Shown piece by piece: positions 54,290 through 64,000 of a stretch of DNA of 64,000 bases. The notes beneath the pieces were generated by a model. That model ran no database searches and was not told the DNA's origin. It saw nothing but the letters and a program-made list of their open reading frames with translations. Position numbers and translations under genes: made by a program. The stretch is from Methylophaga nitratireducenticrescens (GTDB lineage Bacteria; Pseudomonadota; Gammaproteobacteria; Nitrosococcales; Methylophagaceae): contig NC_017857.3 in the NCBI RefSeq assembly GCF_000260985.4, positions 992,001 to 1,056,000 of the forward strand, given 5' to 3'. Position 1 is the first letter of the stretch. Each line of letters begins with the position of its first letter.

Positions 54290-55888
54290 CTAATTATTAA
54301 TGCCGAGACTTCTTAGATATTCATCATAGGTACCGGTAAAGTCGGTAATACCTTCATTTTCCATATCAAAAATACGGGTTGCCAATGACGATACAAATTC
54401 GCGGTCATGGGAGACAAAGATCAATGTACCTTCGTAATTTTCCAATGCCAGATTAAGTGATTCTATAGATTCCATATCCATATGATTGGTCGGTTCGTCC
54501 ATCACCAGAATATTGGGTTTTTGCAGAATCAACTTGCCAAACAACATGCGGCCTTTCTCACCACCAGACAGCACATTAACTTTTTTATCGATCATATGAC
54601 CGGAGAACAGCAGCCGGCCTAGAGTGCCACGAATAACCTGTTCATCATCTTCCGGGCTGCCCCATTGGGACATCCACTCAAACAGTGTCATATCGTTTTT
54701 GAACAGATGATCATGATCCTGCGCGTAATAGCCTATGCTGGCATTTTCGGACCATTTTACATTGCCCGATTTTGGTACCAGTTCACCGACCAGTGTTTTT
54801 ACAAAGGTGGTTTTACCGATACCATTAGGACCGATGACAGCGATTTTTTCGCCCACTTCTGCCATAAAACTGAAATTTTCAAACAGCGGTTTTTCGTTAT
54901 CGTACCCCTGTGCCAGCTTGCTGACTTCCAAGGCATTCCGGAACAGTTTCTTTTCCTGGTTAAAACGGATAAACGGATTCACTCGACTGGAAGGTTTAAT
55001 ATCATCCAGCTGAATTTTTTCCATTTGTTTTTGACGGGAAGTTGCCTGTTTTGCTTTGGAGGCATTGGCAGAGAATCTTGAGACGAATTCCTGTAGCTCT
55101 TTGATCTGTGCTTTTTTCTTCGCATTGTCTGACTGCAGACGTTCGCGCGCCTGGGTGGAAGCAATCATGTACTCATCATAATTGCCTGGATAAATACGTA
55201 ATTCGCCGTAATCCATATCGGCCATATGCGTACAGATGCGATTGAGGAAATGGCGATCATGCGAAATGATAATCATGGTGCTGCTACGTTGGCTTAATAC
55301 TTCTTCCAGCCAGCGAATAGTATTAATATCCAGATGGTTGGTCGGCTCATCGAGTAACATGATATCGGGATCAGCAAACAATACCTGCGCCAACAGAATA
55401 CGCAGTTTCCAACCGGGAGCGATTTCGCTCATCGGACCATAATGCTGTTCAACCGGAATACCGACGCCTAATAATAATTCGCCAGCGCGGGATTCAGCAG
55501 TGTAACCGTCCATTTCTGCATATTGACCTTCCAGTTCAGCGACTTTCAGACCATCTTCTTCACTCATTTCCGGCAGGTTATAAATGCGATCGCGCTCACG
55601 ATGCACATCCCATAACTCAGGTTGCCCCATAATCACTACGTCAATTACGCGTTGATCCTCGTAAGCAAACTGATCCTGTTTTAATACGGCATAGGATTCA
55701 TTGGGGTCGTAACTCACATTACCGGAGGTGGGTTCCTGCACGCCGGCCAGAATTTTCATAAACGTCGATTTACCGCAACCATTGGCGCCAATCAGGCCGT
55801 AACGATTGCCCCCACCGAATTTGACCGAGACGTTTTCGAACAGGGGCTTGGCCCCGAATTGCATGGTAATGTTAGCAGTGCTTAACAA
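54290..55888 (-). CDS. ybiT: ABC-F family ATPase YbiT
   Basis: 532-residue ribosome-associated ABC-F protein with two ATPase domains. Walker [10 protein letters not shown] (near 35) and GPNGIGKTT (near 355), signatures in both halves ([26 protein letters not shown]), and Walker [12 protein letters not shown] and [11 protein letters not shown]. The linker [24 protein letters not shown] lies between. Length and sequence match YbiT closely from end to end. These factors act on stalled ribosomes; no membrane domain exists. It has an AAGGAG site upstream. Confidence 0.94.
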   Translation of the reverse strand: MLSTANITMQFGAKPLFENVSVKFGGGNRYGLIGANGCGKSTFMKILAGVQEPTSGNVSYDPNESYAVLKQDQFAYEDQRVIDVVIMGQPELWDVHRERDRIYNLPEMSEEDGLKVAELEGQYAEMDGYTAESRAGELLLGVGIPVEQHYGPMSEIAPGWKLRILLAQVLFADPDIMLLDEPTNHLDINTIRWLEEVLSQRSSTMIIISHDRHFLNRICTHMADMDYGELRIYPGNYDEYMIASTQARERLQSDNAKKKAQIKELQEFVSRFSANASKAKQATSRQKQMEKIQLDDIKPSSRVNPFIRFNQEKKLFRNALEVSKLAQGYDNEKPLFENFSFMAEVGEKIAVIGPNGIGKTTFVKTLVGELVPKSGNVKWSENASIGYYAQDHDHLFKNDMTLFEWMSQWGSPEDDEQVIRGTLGRLLFSGHMIDKKVNVLSGGEKGRMLFGKLILQKPNILVMDEPTNHMDMESIESLNLALENYEGTLIFVSHDREFVSSLATRIFDMENEGITDFTGTYDEYLRSLGINN

Positions 55889-55942
55889 AGTTAAAATCCT
55901 GTATCTAAAGGAGAAATTCAGACGAACTGAAAAAACCCGCCA

Positions 55943-56212
55943 TTATACATGGTCTGATGGGTTACCGATAAGGTTCAGTTTTTGTTGCCTGCTGAGTTTC
56001 TTGATTGCCGCTTCCCGACGACTGGCACTGCTGCGATCAGGATGCTGTTCCTGATACACCACTTTCTCAGCATCACTGGTATGAAAAAAACGCGCCCCAC
56101 CGGTATGGTTTTGATGTTGTTTTAAGCGACGCTCTAAATCAGTGGTAATACCGGTATAAAGATGGCCATTAGCGGCTTGTATGATATACAGCGTCCATTC
56201 AGTCTTTGTCAT
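55943..56212 (-). CDS. GIY-YIG domain protein (YhbQ-like)
   Basis: 89-residue single GIY-YIG domain: [27 protein letters not shown] carries the two tyrosines and the arginine, followed by [33 protein letters not shown]. Small solo GIY-YIG proteins of the UPF0213/YhbQ type may cut DNA, but their role is unproven. I chose the ATG at 56212 ([12 protein letters not shown]), which overlaps the end of msrB by 14 bases; upstream in-frame codons lie inside msrB. Confidence 0.88.
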   Translation of the reverse strand: MTKTEWTLYIIQAANGHLYTGITTDLERRLKQHQNHTGGARFFHTSDAEKVVYQEQHPDRSSASRREAAIKKLSRQQKLNLIGNPSDHV

Positions 56213-56594
56213 TAAATTCAAGTGCCACAGAATTAATACAATAGCGCAGGCCAGTTGGGGCGGGGCCGTCATCAAATACATGTCCCAAATGGGCTTCACA
56301 TTGCTGACAGCGGACTTCGGTACGATCCATGTTGTGGCTGTAATCCGGATGATGAGTCACCACGCCATGCTCCAGCTGTGAAGAAAAACTGGGCCAACCG
56401 CAACCGGCATCAAATTTGTCATCAGAAGTAAATAACGCCTGGCCACAACAAACACAGTGATAATGACCATTCTCATCGTGATCGACGTATTCTCCGGAAA
56501 AAGGTGGTTCTGTGCCCGCCTGCCGGGTGACGCGATATTGTTCATTGTTAAGTTGTTGACGCCACTGCGCATCCGTTTTTAAATCGGAGTTCAT
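56199..56594 (-). CDS. msrB: Peptide methionine-R-sulfoxide reductase MsrB
   Basis: 131-residue enzyme that reduces methionine-R-sulfoxide in proteins. Four zinc cysteines (CVCCGQALF and [12 protein letters not shown]), GCGWPSF, and the region [11 protein letters not shown] with the catalytic Cys are intact. The start at 56594 gives the family N terminus; another ATG lies three codons upstream (56603). It is cotranscribed with the GIY-YIG gene, which it overlaps. Confidence 0.93.
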   Translation of the reverse strand: MNSDLKTDAQWRQQLNNEQYRVTRQAGTEPPFSGEYVDHDENGHYHCVCCGQALFTSDDKFDAGCGWPSFSSQLEHGVVTHHPDYSHNMDRTEVRCQQCEAHLGHVFDDGPAPTGLRYCINSVALEFNDKD

Positions 56595-56710
56595 TTTGCT
56601 CATCACATTACAACATGTCGGGCATTGTATAAAAAACTGCAAAGCAAAGCATACCTGTGTTGTTAGATCTTTGGGAGCTACATCAGAGGTGCCTGAGTGC
56701 TCAATAAGCC

Positions 56711-59700
56711 TTAGGTGCTTCGCATCGCCTGTTGGATCGCGCTACGCATTGAAGGAAATTGTTTCAACAATATCTGCATGCCCTCAATATCAAACGCATC
56801 AATTCGTTCCAATAACTGACTGGCATATCGATCCAGTGTGTCAATTTGATGATTGCCAGCCAGCCTGGCGATTTCATGGGCAAAGTTTTTAATGTCGGTC
56901 ATGCTGTTACTTTGGGTGGCTAAACGCCATATTTCATCAATATCGGCTTGAAAATGATTAAAAATTGATAACAGCTGCTTTTTGTCCAGCATTGACCAAT
57001 CCTGCTGTGGCGCTTTTATAACGTCGACGTCAACCGTCTGATATCGTAAAAACACACTCAGCGCGTGAAACAGTTCGTTGCGCAAAACAGGTTTTCGCAG
57101 ATAGGCATCAAAATGGTCCAATCTATCCTGCTCATAGGCGTCTTTCATTACTGAAGCAGTCAGTGCAACCATAGGTAGATCCGGTTTAATCATTTTGATT
57201 TGTTTCGCAGCCTCATAACCGTCCATCACTGGCATACGAATATCCATCAACACGAGGTCTACCGGATTCTGTTTAACAAAATCCACAGCCAGCTGACCAT
57301 TTTCAGCTTCACTGGTTTGAATATGGTTGTTGATAAAATGCTGACGTATCAGTTCCCGGTTATGCGCGACATCATCAACGATTAGCATATGGGCGGGTTC
57401 AAAACGTATCTGGCTGGCATCAAAAGCTAACGCTTGCTGACGAATTTTGTCACTGGCAATGGCGGCAATATCAATTCCTGGCAAATCAATACTGAATACC
57501 GAGCCTTCGCCACTTTTACTCTGCAGACGGATATGACCACCCATCATCTCAATCAAGCGGCGGGTGATTGACAAGCCAAGACCGGTTCCACCGTATTTGC
57601 GAACATCCTGGCCTGACTGCTGGGCAAAAATTTCAAATATATGTTCAACCTCAGCTTCGGGAATACCAATGCCAGTGTCTTCAACCCGGATATGTAAATC
57701 CAGTTTACTGAGATGATCATCGACATTATCGGCATGAACGTGAATACGTATATGACCGGTATCAGTGAATTTGACGGCATTACTGATTAAATTGAATAAC
57801 ACCTGTCTGAGGCGGGTGGCATCGAGTAACAGTCCATGGGGTAAATCGGGATCAATATCTAAATGTAACGCCAAATCCTTATTGCGGATTTGCAGAACAA
57901 ACATATTGGCTATTTCATCAAACAGCAGATGTGGATCGGTAGCTGTTTTATTGAGTTGCAGCTTTCCGGCTTCAATTTTCGATAGATCGAGAATATCGTT
58001 GATTAATAACAACAGCGTATTACCCGCGCTACGAATAGTTTTAATAAAAGATTTGAGTCTAGGTTCAGTGATTTGTTCATCCAACAGCTCGGTAAAACCC
58101 AGAATAGCGTTCATTGGGGTACGGATCTCATGGCTCATATTGGCGAGAAATTGTGATTTAGCCAAATTCGCTGCTTCAGCATGCGTCTTGGATTCTTTTA
58201 GTGAATTTTCAAGTGCAATGCGATCATCCATATTCATGAAAAAACCCAGAAAAGCAGGCTTGCCCTGATATTGAATCGAAATTATTGAAAATAGTCCCTG
58301 GATGATCTGTCCATTTCGAGTTTTGATTTTGAGCATCACCCCATTAATTTCGCCATCCGAAACAAGCTGTGCCAGGACTTGTTTACGTTGAGTAATATCT
58401 GCATAAAACTCCTGAACTTTGATGGTTTGTTGTAATTCAGCTGAAAATCCCAATTCTTCATAACAATGTTCATTGGCCAGCAGAATGCTGCCATCCTCTG
58501 CCGAAGTCACCATCAGACTCATCGGCATCACATTGATCAGATGCAGTAACTGCGCTTCGCTATCCCGAAGTTGTTGTTCTGATACAAGGCGTTTATTGAC
58601 TTCTATTTGTAATTTTCGATTCCAGTAGATACTGGCAAGCAGAATAATAAATAATACAGCAGCAACTTGAATAAGTAGTGTGTAATTGGTGCGTTCGATA
58701 GTATTTACTGACATCCAGCGTTGATCGATTGTGCGCTTCTCATCATCTGTAATTGCCGCCAGGGCTTTATTGATTATTGATAACAGTTCGGGGTGATCTT
58801 TGGCTATACCAATATGCAAGGCTGAAGAATATTCGCGGACAACACTGGTATTAAGATGTGTTAATCCGGACTGACTTGCATTGTGGGTAATGGTGGCGAT
58901 AATATCAAAATAGGCATCAATTTCGTCTGCTGCCAACATCGTCAGGCCCTCACGGACTGTGGGAACATAGACAATGTCAATTTCCGGGTAGTACGCCAAT
59001 AATATAGATTCGGCAAAATAGCCTTTTACCACACCAACAGGTTTATTACGGAACTGCTCCAGACTGGTCAGGTGACCAAATTTGGTCGTGGCAATGGCCA
59101 GTGGATAATCGAGATAGGGAATCGATAAATCGAGAAACGTTTCACGAAAAGTGTTTCGTGAAAGTGCGGCGATGAGTTCAATCTTTCCAGCTTGAGCAGC
59201 CTCAATAACCGCTTGCCAGTCTGCATAAGACTGCAACTGAAACTGCAGACCGGTTTGTTGACTGATCAGCTTTAAATAATCTGCACTTATGCCACTATGT
59301 TCGCCATTTTTATCGATAAAATCAAAAGGTGGCCAATAGGGATCGACACCCAGCTTGACCACAGGATTGGCTTTTATCCATTGTTGTTCTGCTTCGGTTA
59401 AATCAAGTCGACTTTGGTCAAAAGGAAAAACGCTAAAAGCACTGCTGTCACTGACAACGGCATACCATTTATCAATAATCTGTTGCTTTTCAGCTGCGGT
59501 AATAGCTGCCAGGGATTTTTCTATAATACTGAATAACAAAGGATAACGTTTATCAATGGCTATTGAAGTATCCGTGGTGAAGTCTGGAACTTTGGCCACC
59601 ACTCGCAGATTGGAAAGATAACGCTGTTTGATGACATTGGTCGCGACAGCAATATTGCCAATATAGGCATCAGCTTTGGCGAATGAAACGGCTTCCAGTG

Positions 59701-60244
59701 ACTCATCATTGGAATCTGTAAGCACCAGATCCAAATCAGGGTAATTAATGGTCAGCCAGGTATGCAGGTAGGAATCTTCATTGACAGCAACGGTAAGGCC
59801 AATTAAATCCTTCATGGACTGAATATCTTCACGATGTTGCTGAACGATAATGCCCAGTGAGAGACTGACATAAGGCTTGGAAAATAATAAAAATTCCTGT
59901 CGTTGCTCGGTAGCAGCCGCACAGCTTAACCCCATGAGTTTGCCAGTACGCATTTTTTCCATCGTATTGGCCCAGACATCGGGTTTGACCGTAATTCTAA
60001 GGCCACTTTTTTCACTGATTAGTTTTAAAACATCGGCTGCAATACCGTCATGTTCACCCTCTTCATTCAGAAAGTCGTAAGGTGCCCAACTAAAATCTGC
60101 TCCTAACAGAATTTCTGGATTTTCGGCCATCCATGCCTGTTCTTCTTCAGTAAAGGTCAGCGCCGACAGTCGACAACTGATGAGCAGCAGAACAGCAAAT
60201 AAAAGCCAATTAGTTTTCTTCGGCAATCGCAACAAATTCATCAA
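56711..60244 (-). CDS. BvgS/EvgS-like hybrid sensor kinase
   Basis: 1177-residue phosphorelay kinase. After a signal peptide come two periplasmic solute-binding (SBP_bac_3, Venus-flytrap) domains, about 30-265 and 275-515, then one membrane helix (about 520-540), a PAS domain (about 560-680), HisKA with His705 (MSHEIRTP), a HATPase, a receiver with Asp1001 (LMDIRMP), and a C-terminal HPt with His1123 ([11 protein letters not shown]). This is the BvgS/EvgS plan. No DNA-binding regulator is adjacent; instead its start lies inside the end of the HD-GYP regulator gene (35-base overlap). The ligand of the flytrap domains is unknown. Confidence 0.93.
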   Translation of the reverse strand: MMNLLRLPKKTNWLLFAVLLLISCRLSALTFTEEEQAWMAENPEILLGADFSWAPYDFLNEEGEHDGIAADVLKLISEKSGLRITVKPDVWANTMEKMRTGKLMGLSCAAATEQRQEFLLFSKPYVSLSLGIIVQQHREDIQSMKDLIGLTVAVNEDSYLHTWLTINYPDLDLVLTDSNDESLEAVSFAKADAYIGNIAVATNVIKQRYLSNLRVVAKVPDFTTDTSIAIDKRYPLLFSIIEKSLAAITAAEKQQIIDKWYAVVSDSSAFSVFPFDQSRLDLTEAEQQWIKANPVVKLGVDPYWPPFDFIDKNGEHSGISADYLKLISQQTGLQFQLQSYADWQAVIEAAQAGKIELIAALSRNTFRETFLDLSIPYLDYPLAIATTKFGHLTSLEQFRNKPVGVVKGYFAESILLAYYPEIDIVYVPTVREGLTMLAADEIDAYFDIIATITHNASQSGLTHLNTSVVREYSSALHIGIAKDHPELLSIINKALAAITDDEKRTIDQRWMSVNTIERTNYTLLIQVAAVLFIILLASIYWNRKLQIEVNKRLVSEQQLRDSEAQLLHLINVMPMSLMVTSAEDGSILLANEHCYEELGFSAELQQTIKVQEFYADITQRKQVLAQLVSDGEINGVMLKIKTRNGQIIQGLFSIISIQYQGKPAFLGFFMNMDDRIALENSLKESKTHAEAANLAKSQFLANMSHEIRTPMNAILGFTELLDEQITEPRLKSFIKTIRSAGNTLLLLINDILDLSKIEAGKLQLNKTATDPHLLFDEIANMFVLQIRNKDLALHLDIDPDLPHGLLLDATRLRQVLFNLISNAVKFTDTGHIRIHVHADNVDDHLSKLDLHIRVEDTGIGIPEAEVEHIFEIFAQQSGQDVRKYGGTGLGLSITRRLIEMMGGHIRLQSKSGEGSVFSIDLPGIDIAAIASDKIRQQALAFDASQIRFEPAHMLIVDDVAHNRELIRQHFINNHIQTSEAENGQLAVDFVKQNPVDLVLMDIRMPVMDGYEAAKQIKMIKPDLPMVALTASVMKDAYEQDRLDHFDAYLRKPVLRNELFHALSVFLRYQTVDVDVIKAPQQDWSMLDKKQLLSIFNHFQADIDEIWRLATQSNSMTDIKNFAHEIARLAGNHQIDTLDRYASQLLERIDAFDIEGMQILLKQFPSMRSAIQQAMRST

Positions 60245-61259
60245 TATGTTCCAGTAGCAGGCTTACCAGGTAGGGATCAAACTGACTACTGCTATGTTTC
60301 CTGATGTAATCAATAGTGGTTTCCAATGACCAGGCATCTTTGTATACGCGTTTATGTGACAAAGCATCGAAGACATCGATTAAACCGACGATACGACCGT
60401 AAACGTGGATATCCTGACCTTTCAGTCCTTGGGGATAGCCAGAGCCATCCCATTTTTCATGATGTTGATGAGCGATTATTGCAGCAGCCTTGGTGTATTT
60501 ACGTTTGGAATTACTGAGGATTTTATAGGCACGAGTGGTGTGGGTTTTCATTATGGCAAATTCATCTTCACTCAGTTTGCCAGGTTTGTGGAGGATGGAA
60601 TGCGGAATGGTGATTTTACCAATATCGTGCATTGGTGCGGCATGAAACAGAATATCAGCATCTTCATCAGTCAGACTTTCATGATAAAGTGCGAGTAATC
60701 TGCAGCATTCGGCTACTCGACGGATATGTTTGCCGGTTTCATCTGAAGTTGATTCCATCAACTCCGTTAGCACATAAATCATTTCCAGCTGATTCTGTTC
60801 CAGCTCGGTCATCAGTCGTTGCTGATTTAGTTCGTATTTGTTTTGCAAAGAGAGGTTATTTTGTTGCAGAAGCTTTTTAGCGCGATATAGAGAAAGATGG
60901 GTATTGACTCTGGCCAGCAGTTCCTCAGCATGAAATGGTTTACAGAGATAGTCGACTGCGCCAGCATGAAATCCCTGACTTATCGAGTCTACATCCACCT
61001 TGGCTGTAACAAAAATAATCGGAATATCCTGAAGTCGGGGTTCTGCTTTAATACGCCGGCAAACTTCATAACCATCCATTTCCGGCATCATGATATCTAG
61101 TAGTATGAGGTCATAATCGTGCGTTCGCATCAATGCCAGAGCTTCCTGCCCACGCGTTGCGAAGGAGAGGTTATAAGGCTCCTCCTTAAGGAAGTTCATT
61201 GCCACCTGAATATTGTCAGGTACATCATCAACGATTAAAACACTGGCATTATTATCCAT
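60210..61259 (-). CDS. Response regulator with HD-GYP domain (putative c-di-GMP phosphodiesterase)
   Basis: 349-residue protein. Receiver domain about 5-120 with phosphoacceptor Asp55 (LLLDIMMPEMDGYEV); a coiled linker about 125-165; and an HD-GYP domain about 165-345. The HD pair is H211-D212 (HDIGK), and HHEKWDGSGYP at 266-276 has the full GYP signature. HD-GYP enzymes hydrolyse c-di-GMP. It overlaps the kinase gene by 35 bases, so the kinase's HPt is the likely phosphodonor. Confidence 0.93.
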   Translation of the reverse strand: MDNNASVLIVDDVPDNIQVAMNFLKEEPYNLSFATRGQEALALMRTHDYDLILLDIMMPEMDGYEVCRRIKAEPRLQDIPIIFVTAKVDVDSISQGFHAGAVDYLCKPFHAEELLARVNTHLSLYRAKKLLQQNNLSLQNKYELNQQRLMTELEQNQLEMIYVLTELMESTSDETGKHIRRVAECCRLLALYHESLTDEDADILFHAAPMHDIGKITIPHSILHKPGKLSEDEFAIMKTHTTRAYKILSNSKRKYTKAAAIIAHQHHEKWDGSGYPQGLKGQDIHVYGRIVGLIDVFDALSHKRVYKDAWSLETTIDYIRKHSSSQFDPYLVSLLLEHIDEFVAIAEEN

Positions 61260-61658
61260 CGCGATTCCTTGTCAAAAGATACTTAAGTGGCAATCCGTTA
61301 AATGTCTGCAAATGGTATAGGGTGAAAATAACAGCAACTTTATAACTTGTCTATGTAAGCCAATTTTTGTGATATCAGATAGTTAACGGCCCCTATGGCT
61401 TATTAATTTTTTCTCTTCATCACTGTCGGCGATTACTTTTGTGTCTGATAAGGCGAAAAGCACGCAGTGAAGCTATCCTGAAAGTATCTCAAAAACCGTG
61501 CTCCTCGACCGTTATTGACGTTTTTGCAGTTCACAACAGCGACGGAGATGAAAGATTAACGAAGCCAAACATTGGACTAATTACTTTTAATTGAGTTGCA
61601 GGGGTGATTGCGGAAATCAAAATAAGTATGATGTGCTTTTGGCTATGGTGTCGTAACA
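61260..61658. other. Divergent intergenic region, HD-GYP gene to ung
   Basis: About 400 bases, AT-rich, between two divergent genes, so it should contain both promoters. I could not find a convincing -35/-10 pair for either. No RNA gene, riboswitch core or repeat is recognisable. An AAGGAATCG lies just before the HD-GYP start. Confidence 0.4.
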
Positions 61659-62342
61659 ATGGCTTTGCAAAAAGCGCCGGAATGGCATGCAGTTCTTGAG
61701 AATGAATTTGAACAGCCTTATATGCAGCAGCTAAAAGCATTTTTACAGCAGCAGAAAAACCAGCAGAAAGTGATATATCCTCACTCATCCAACTGGTTTC
61801 ATGCTCTGGAAACAACGCCTTTATCTAACGTAAAAGTTGTCATTCTCGGACAGGACCCCTATCACCAGCCGGGACAGGCGCATGGCTTATGTTTTTCAGT
61901 CAAACCCGGTGTGGCGATTCCACCTTCTTTAATGAATATCTATAAAGAACTGAATAATGACCTGGGTATTGCTCCTGCCAAACATGGTTACCTGGAAGCG
62001 TGGGCCAAACAAGGTGTTTTATTACTGAATGCTGTATTAACGGTGGAACATGGGCAAGCCAATGCGCATCAGGGAAAAGGGTGGGAACAGTTTACTGATC
62101 GGGTCATTAATCTGGTCAATCAACAGCGTGAAAATGTGGTGTTTATGTTATGGGGCAGTTACGCCCAGAAAAAAGGTGCTGCTATTGATAATGAACGACA
62201 TCTGGTATTAAAAGCACCACATCCATCACCCTTATCAGCTCACCGCGGTTTTCTGGGTTGCAAGCATTTCAGCCAGGCTAATGACTATTTACAGCAACAT
62301 GGACAAACACCTATTGATTGGCAGTTACCAACATCAGTCTAG
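61659..62342 (+). CDS. ung: Uracil-DNA glycosylase
   Basis: 227-residue family 1 enzyme that excises uracil from DNA. The water-activating loop [14 protein letters not shown] has Asp66; the second motif [11 protein letters not shown] has His188. [18 protein letters not shown] and [10 protein letters not shown] are also typical. It is full length, and its start is at the ATG with the family N terminus. Confidence 0.97.
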   Translation: MALQKAPEWHAVLENEFEQPYMQQLKAFLQQQKNQQKVIYPHSSNWFHALETTPLSNVKVVILGQDPYHQPGQAHGLCFSVKPGVAIPPSLMNIYKELNNDLGIAPAKHGYLEAWAKQGVLLLNAVLTVEHGQANAHQGKGWEQFTDRVINLVNQQRENVVFMLWGSYAQKKGAAIDNERHLVLKAPHPSPLSAHRGFLGCKHFSQANDYLQQHGQTPIDWQLPTSV

Positions 62343-62419
62343 CGTTTAAGGTTTAGATTTATTGCCTTGGAGATATTTCTCCAATACAGTCGATGGGCAG
62401 GCTTGATACAATTCGCGCC

Positions 62420-64000
62420 ATGATAAATTTCAGCCAACTTTCTTTACGACGCGGACCACGGTTACTGTTTGAAGCGGCCAATCTGGTGATTCATCCTGGG
62501 CAGCGTATCGGTTTGACCGGCGCCAATGGCACTGGTAAATCCAGCCTGTTTGCGATGATCCGCAATGAAATACATGCTGACAGCGGTGATCTGACGTTTC
62601 CTGAATCCTGGGTGATCGCCCATGTTGCACAGGAAACGCCCGCGGTCGATACAACTGCCATTGACTATGTGTTGCAGGGCGATGCTGAACTGAGTCAGCT
62701 GCTCACACAATTGGCACAAGCAGAACAGAACAATGATGGTCATTTGCAAACCCAGCTGCATGACAAAATAGGTTTGATTGATGGTTATACCGGCCGTAGT
62801 CGAGCTGCAAAATTACTGCATGGATTAGGGTTTACTGCTGAGCAGCAGGAACATCCGGTCAGAACCTTTTCAGGTGGCTGGCGTATGCGACTTAACCTGG
62901 CCCAGGCACTGATGTGCCGTAGTGACTTATTACTGCTGGATGAGCCCACCAATCATTTGGATCTCGAAGCCGTCTATTGGTTAGAAGAATGGCTCCGCAG
63001 TTATGCTGGGACGCTGCTGGTGATTTCTCATGATCGTGAATTTCTCGATAGAGTCGTCACCCATATCGCTCATATCGAACAACAGCGCATCAAACTGTAT
63101 ACTGGTAATTATTCGGATTTTGAAATCGCCCGTGCCGAGCATCTGGCCAATCAGCAATCCGCTTATCAGAAACAGCAATCAGAAATCGCCCACATCCGTG
63201 ATTTTGTGAATCGATTCAAGGCCAAAGCGACCAAAGCCAAGCAGGCTCAAAGCCGTATCAAAGCCTTGGAGCGCATGGAAAAGATCGCTCCGGCGCATGT
63301 CGATTCACCGTTTCATTTCAGCTTTTTTGAGCCGCGACGTTTAACCACGCCAATATTAGCGCTGGATAAAGCCAGTGTTGGTTATCAGCAAACACCGTTA
63401 ATCGATAATATCAAGCTCCACCTTGCTCCCGGCGATCGTATTGGTTTGTTAGGCCCTAACGGTGCCGGTAAATCGACATTAATCAAACTGATTGCCGGTG
63501 AACTGGAACCGCTCAGTGGTAAACGCCGGGAAGGTAAAGATATTGTTATCGGTTATTTTGCCCAACACCAATTAGAACAATTACGTCCTGATGAAAGTGC
63601 AATGAAGCACTTACAGCGGCTGGACCCTATGGCGACTGAACAGGATTGCCGTAATTTTCTCGGCGGTTTTGGCTTTAATGGCGATACCGGTCTGGAACCG
63701 GTTGCCCCATTCTCTGGTGGCGAAAAAGCCCGGCTGGTTCTGGCCCTGCTGGTTTATCAGCGCCCGGCTTTATTGTTATTGGATGAACCTACCAATCACC
63801 TTGATTTGGAAATGCGGCTGGCGTTAACCATGGCTTTGCAGGAATATGAAGGGGCATTAGTGGTGGTATCGCATGATCGCTATTTCCTACGTAATGTCAC
63901 TGATGCTCTCTGGCTGGTAGCTGATGGTAAAGCCGCTGCTTTTGAAGGTGACCTTGATGACTATCGGCAGCTGCGTTTAGGCCGTGAAACGGTTAATGCT
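62420..64000 (+). CDS. yheS: ABC-F family ATPase, YheS-type (truncated by window end)
   Basis: The frame opens at an ATG at 62420 and stays open for 527 codons to the window edge, so the 3' end is missing. It encodes a duplicated ATPase: Walker A GANGTGKSS and GPNGAGKST, signatures FSGGWRMRLNLAQ and FSGGEKARLVLAL, and Walker [12 protein letters not shown] twice. The linker FVNRFKAKATKAKQAQSRIKALERMEKI is close to YheS. YheS is a ribosome-binding ABC-F factor of about 637 residues, so about 100 residues probably lie outside. It is the second ABC-F gene in the window beside ybiT. Confidence 0.92.
   Translation, partial: MINFSQLSLRRGPRLLFEAANLVIHPGQRIGLTGANGTGKSSLFAMIRNEIHADSGDLTFPESWVIAHVAQETPAVDTTAIDYVLQGDAELSQLLTQLAQAEQNNDGHLQTQLHDKIGLIDGYTGRSRAAKLLHGLGFTAEQQEHPVRTFSGGWRMRLNLAQALMCRSDLLLLDEPTNHLDLEAVYWLEEWLRSYAGTLLVISHDREFLDRVVTHIAHIEQQRIKLYTGNYSDFEIARAEHLANQQSAYQKQQSEIAHIRDFVNRFKAKATKAKQAQSRIKALERMEKIAPAHVDSPFHFSFFEPRRLTTPILALDKASVGYQQTPLIDNIKLHLAPGDRIGLLGPNGAGKSTLIKLIAGELEPLSGKRREGKDIVIGYFAQHQLEQLRPDESAMKHLQRLDPMATEQDCRNFLGGFGFNGDTGLEPVAPFSGGEKARLVLALLVYQRPALLLLDEPTNHLDLEMRLALTMALQEYEGALVVVSHDRYFLRNVTDALWLVADGKAAAFEGDLDDYRQLRLGRETVNA

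Noticed and set aside
61260-61658. Possible c-di-GMP riboswitch or small RNA upstream of the HD-GYP gene
   Set aside because: I looked for the conserved riboswitch core and stems and found none.

Overview
The window is a chromosomal segment of a gammaproteobacterium. The evidence is the gene orders rsmI-rnpB-mraZ-dcw cluster, rpsF-rpsR-DUF2232-rplI-dnaB-alr-radA and lpxC-dciA-M23 peptidase-secA-argJ, together with lpoA/yraN/dolP and a class A RNase P RNA. The host DNA is moderately AT-leaning. A Methylophaga-like methylotroph would fit, but that is only an impression from protein style; nothing here proves the genus.

Layout. 0-9.5 kb: the end of an unidentified gene, a glutaredoxin-like protein and MoaB (minus strand), an OmpA-type lipoprotein, RlmB, then the ribosomal protein/replication run rpsF-rpsR-DUF2232-rplI-dnaB-alr-radA, a PilZ protein and HemJ. 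9.5-13.7 kb: dolP, yraN and lpoA on the minus strand, divergent from rsmI, then rnpB. 13.7-22.2 kb: an inserted mobile element. 22.4-40.8 kb: a complete dcw (division and cell wall) cluster from mraZ to ftsZ plus lpxC, tightly packed with ATGA and TGATG overlaps. 40.8-47.4 kb: dciA, a membrane-anchored M23 peptidase, secA, argJ and a DUF3549 protein. 47.4-64 kb: mixed housekeeping genes (FMN-type oxidase family protein, peptide deformylase, 2OG-Fe(II) oxygenase, SpmA/SpmB fusion, DEAD-box helicase, FocA-type channel, dodecin, SYLF protein, YbiT, GIY-YIG protein, MsrB), a BvgS/EvgS-like hybrid kinase overlapping an HD-GYP response regulator, ung, and a YheS-type ABC-F gene that runs off the right edge.

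The most distinctive feature is the insertion at 13724-22206. It is an 8.48-kb unit bounded by 19-bp perfect terminal inverted repeats and by exact 8-bp direct repeats (ATAAAATT), with an ISL3-family transposase next to its right end. It carries a GC-rich cargo: a TetR-type regulator with a near-perfect palindromic operator, a membrane fusion protein, an RND pump and a cytochrome c'-like protein. A second insertion sequence (IS982 family) with its own inverted repeats and a 4-bp duplication is nested between cargo and transposase. The element sits between the rnpB terminator and the intact mraZ promoter/operator, so the essential dcw operon was probably not disrupted.

Functionally, the host genes cover peptidoglycan precursor synthesis (murE to ddl, alr, mraY, murG), septum assembly (ftsL, I, W, Q, A, Z), envelope control (lpoA, lpxC, dolP, M23), translation and export (S6, S18, L9, rlmB, rsmI, rnpB, def, secA), and a possible c-di-GMP branch (PilZ effector and HD-GYP).
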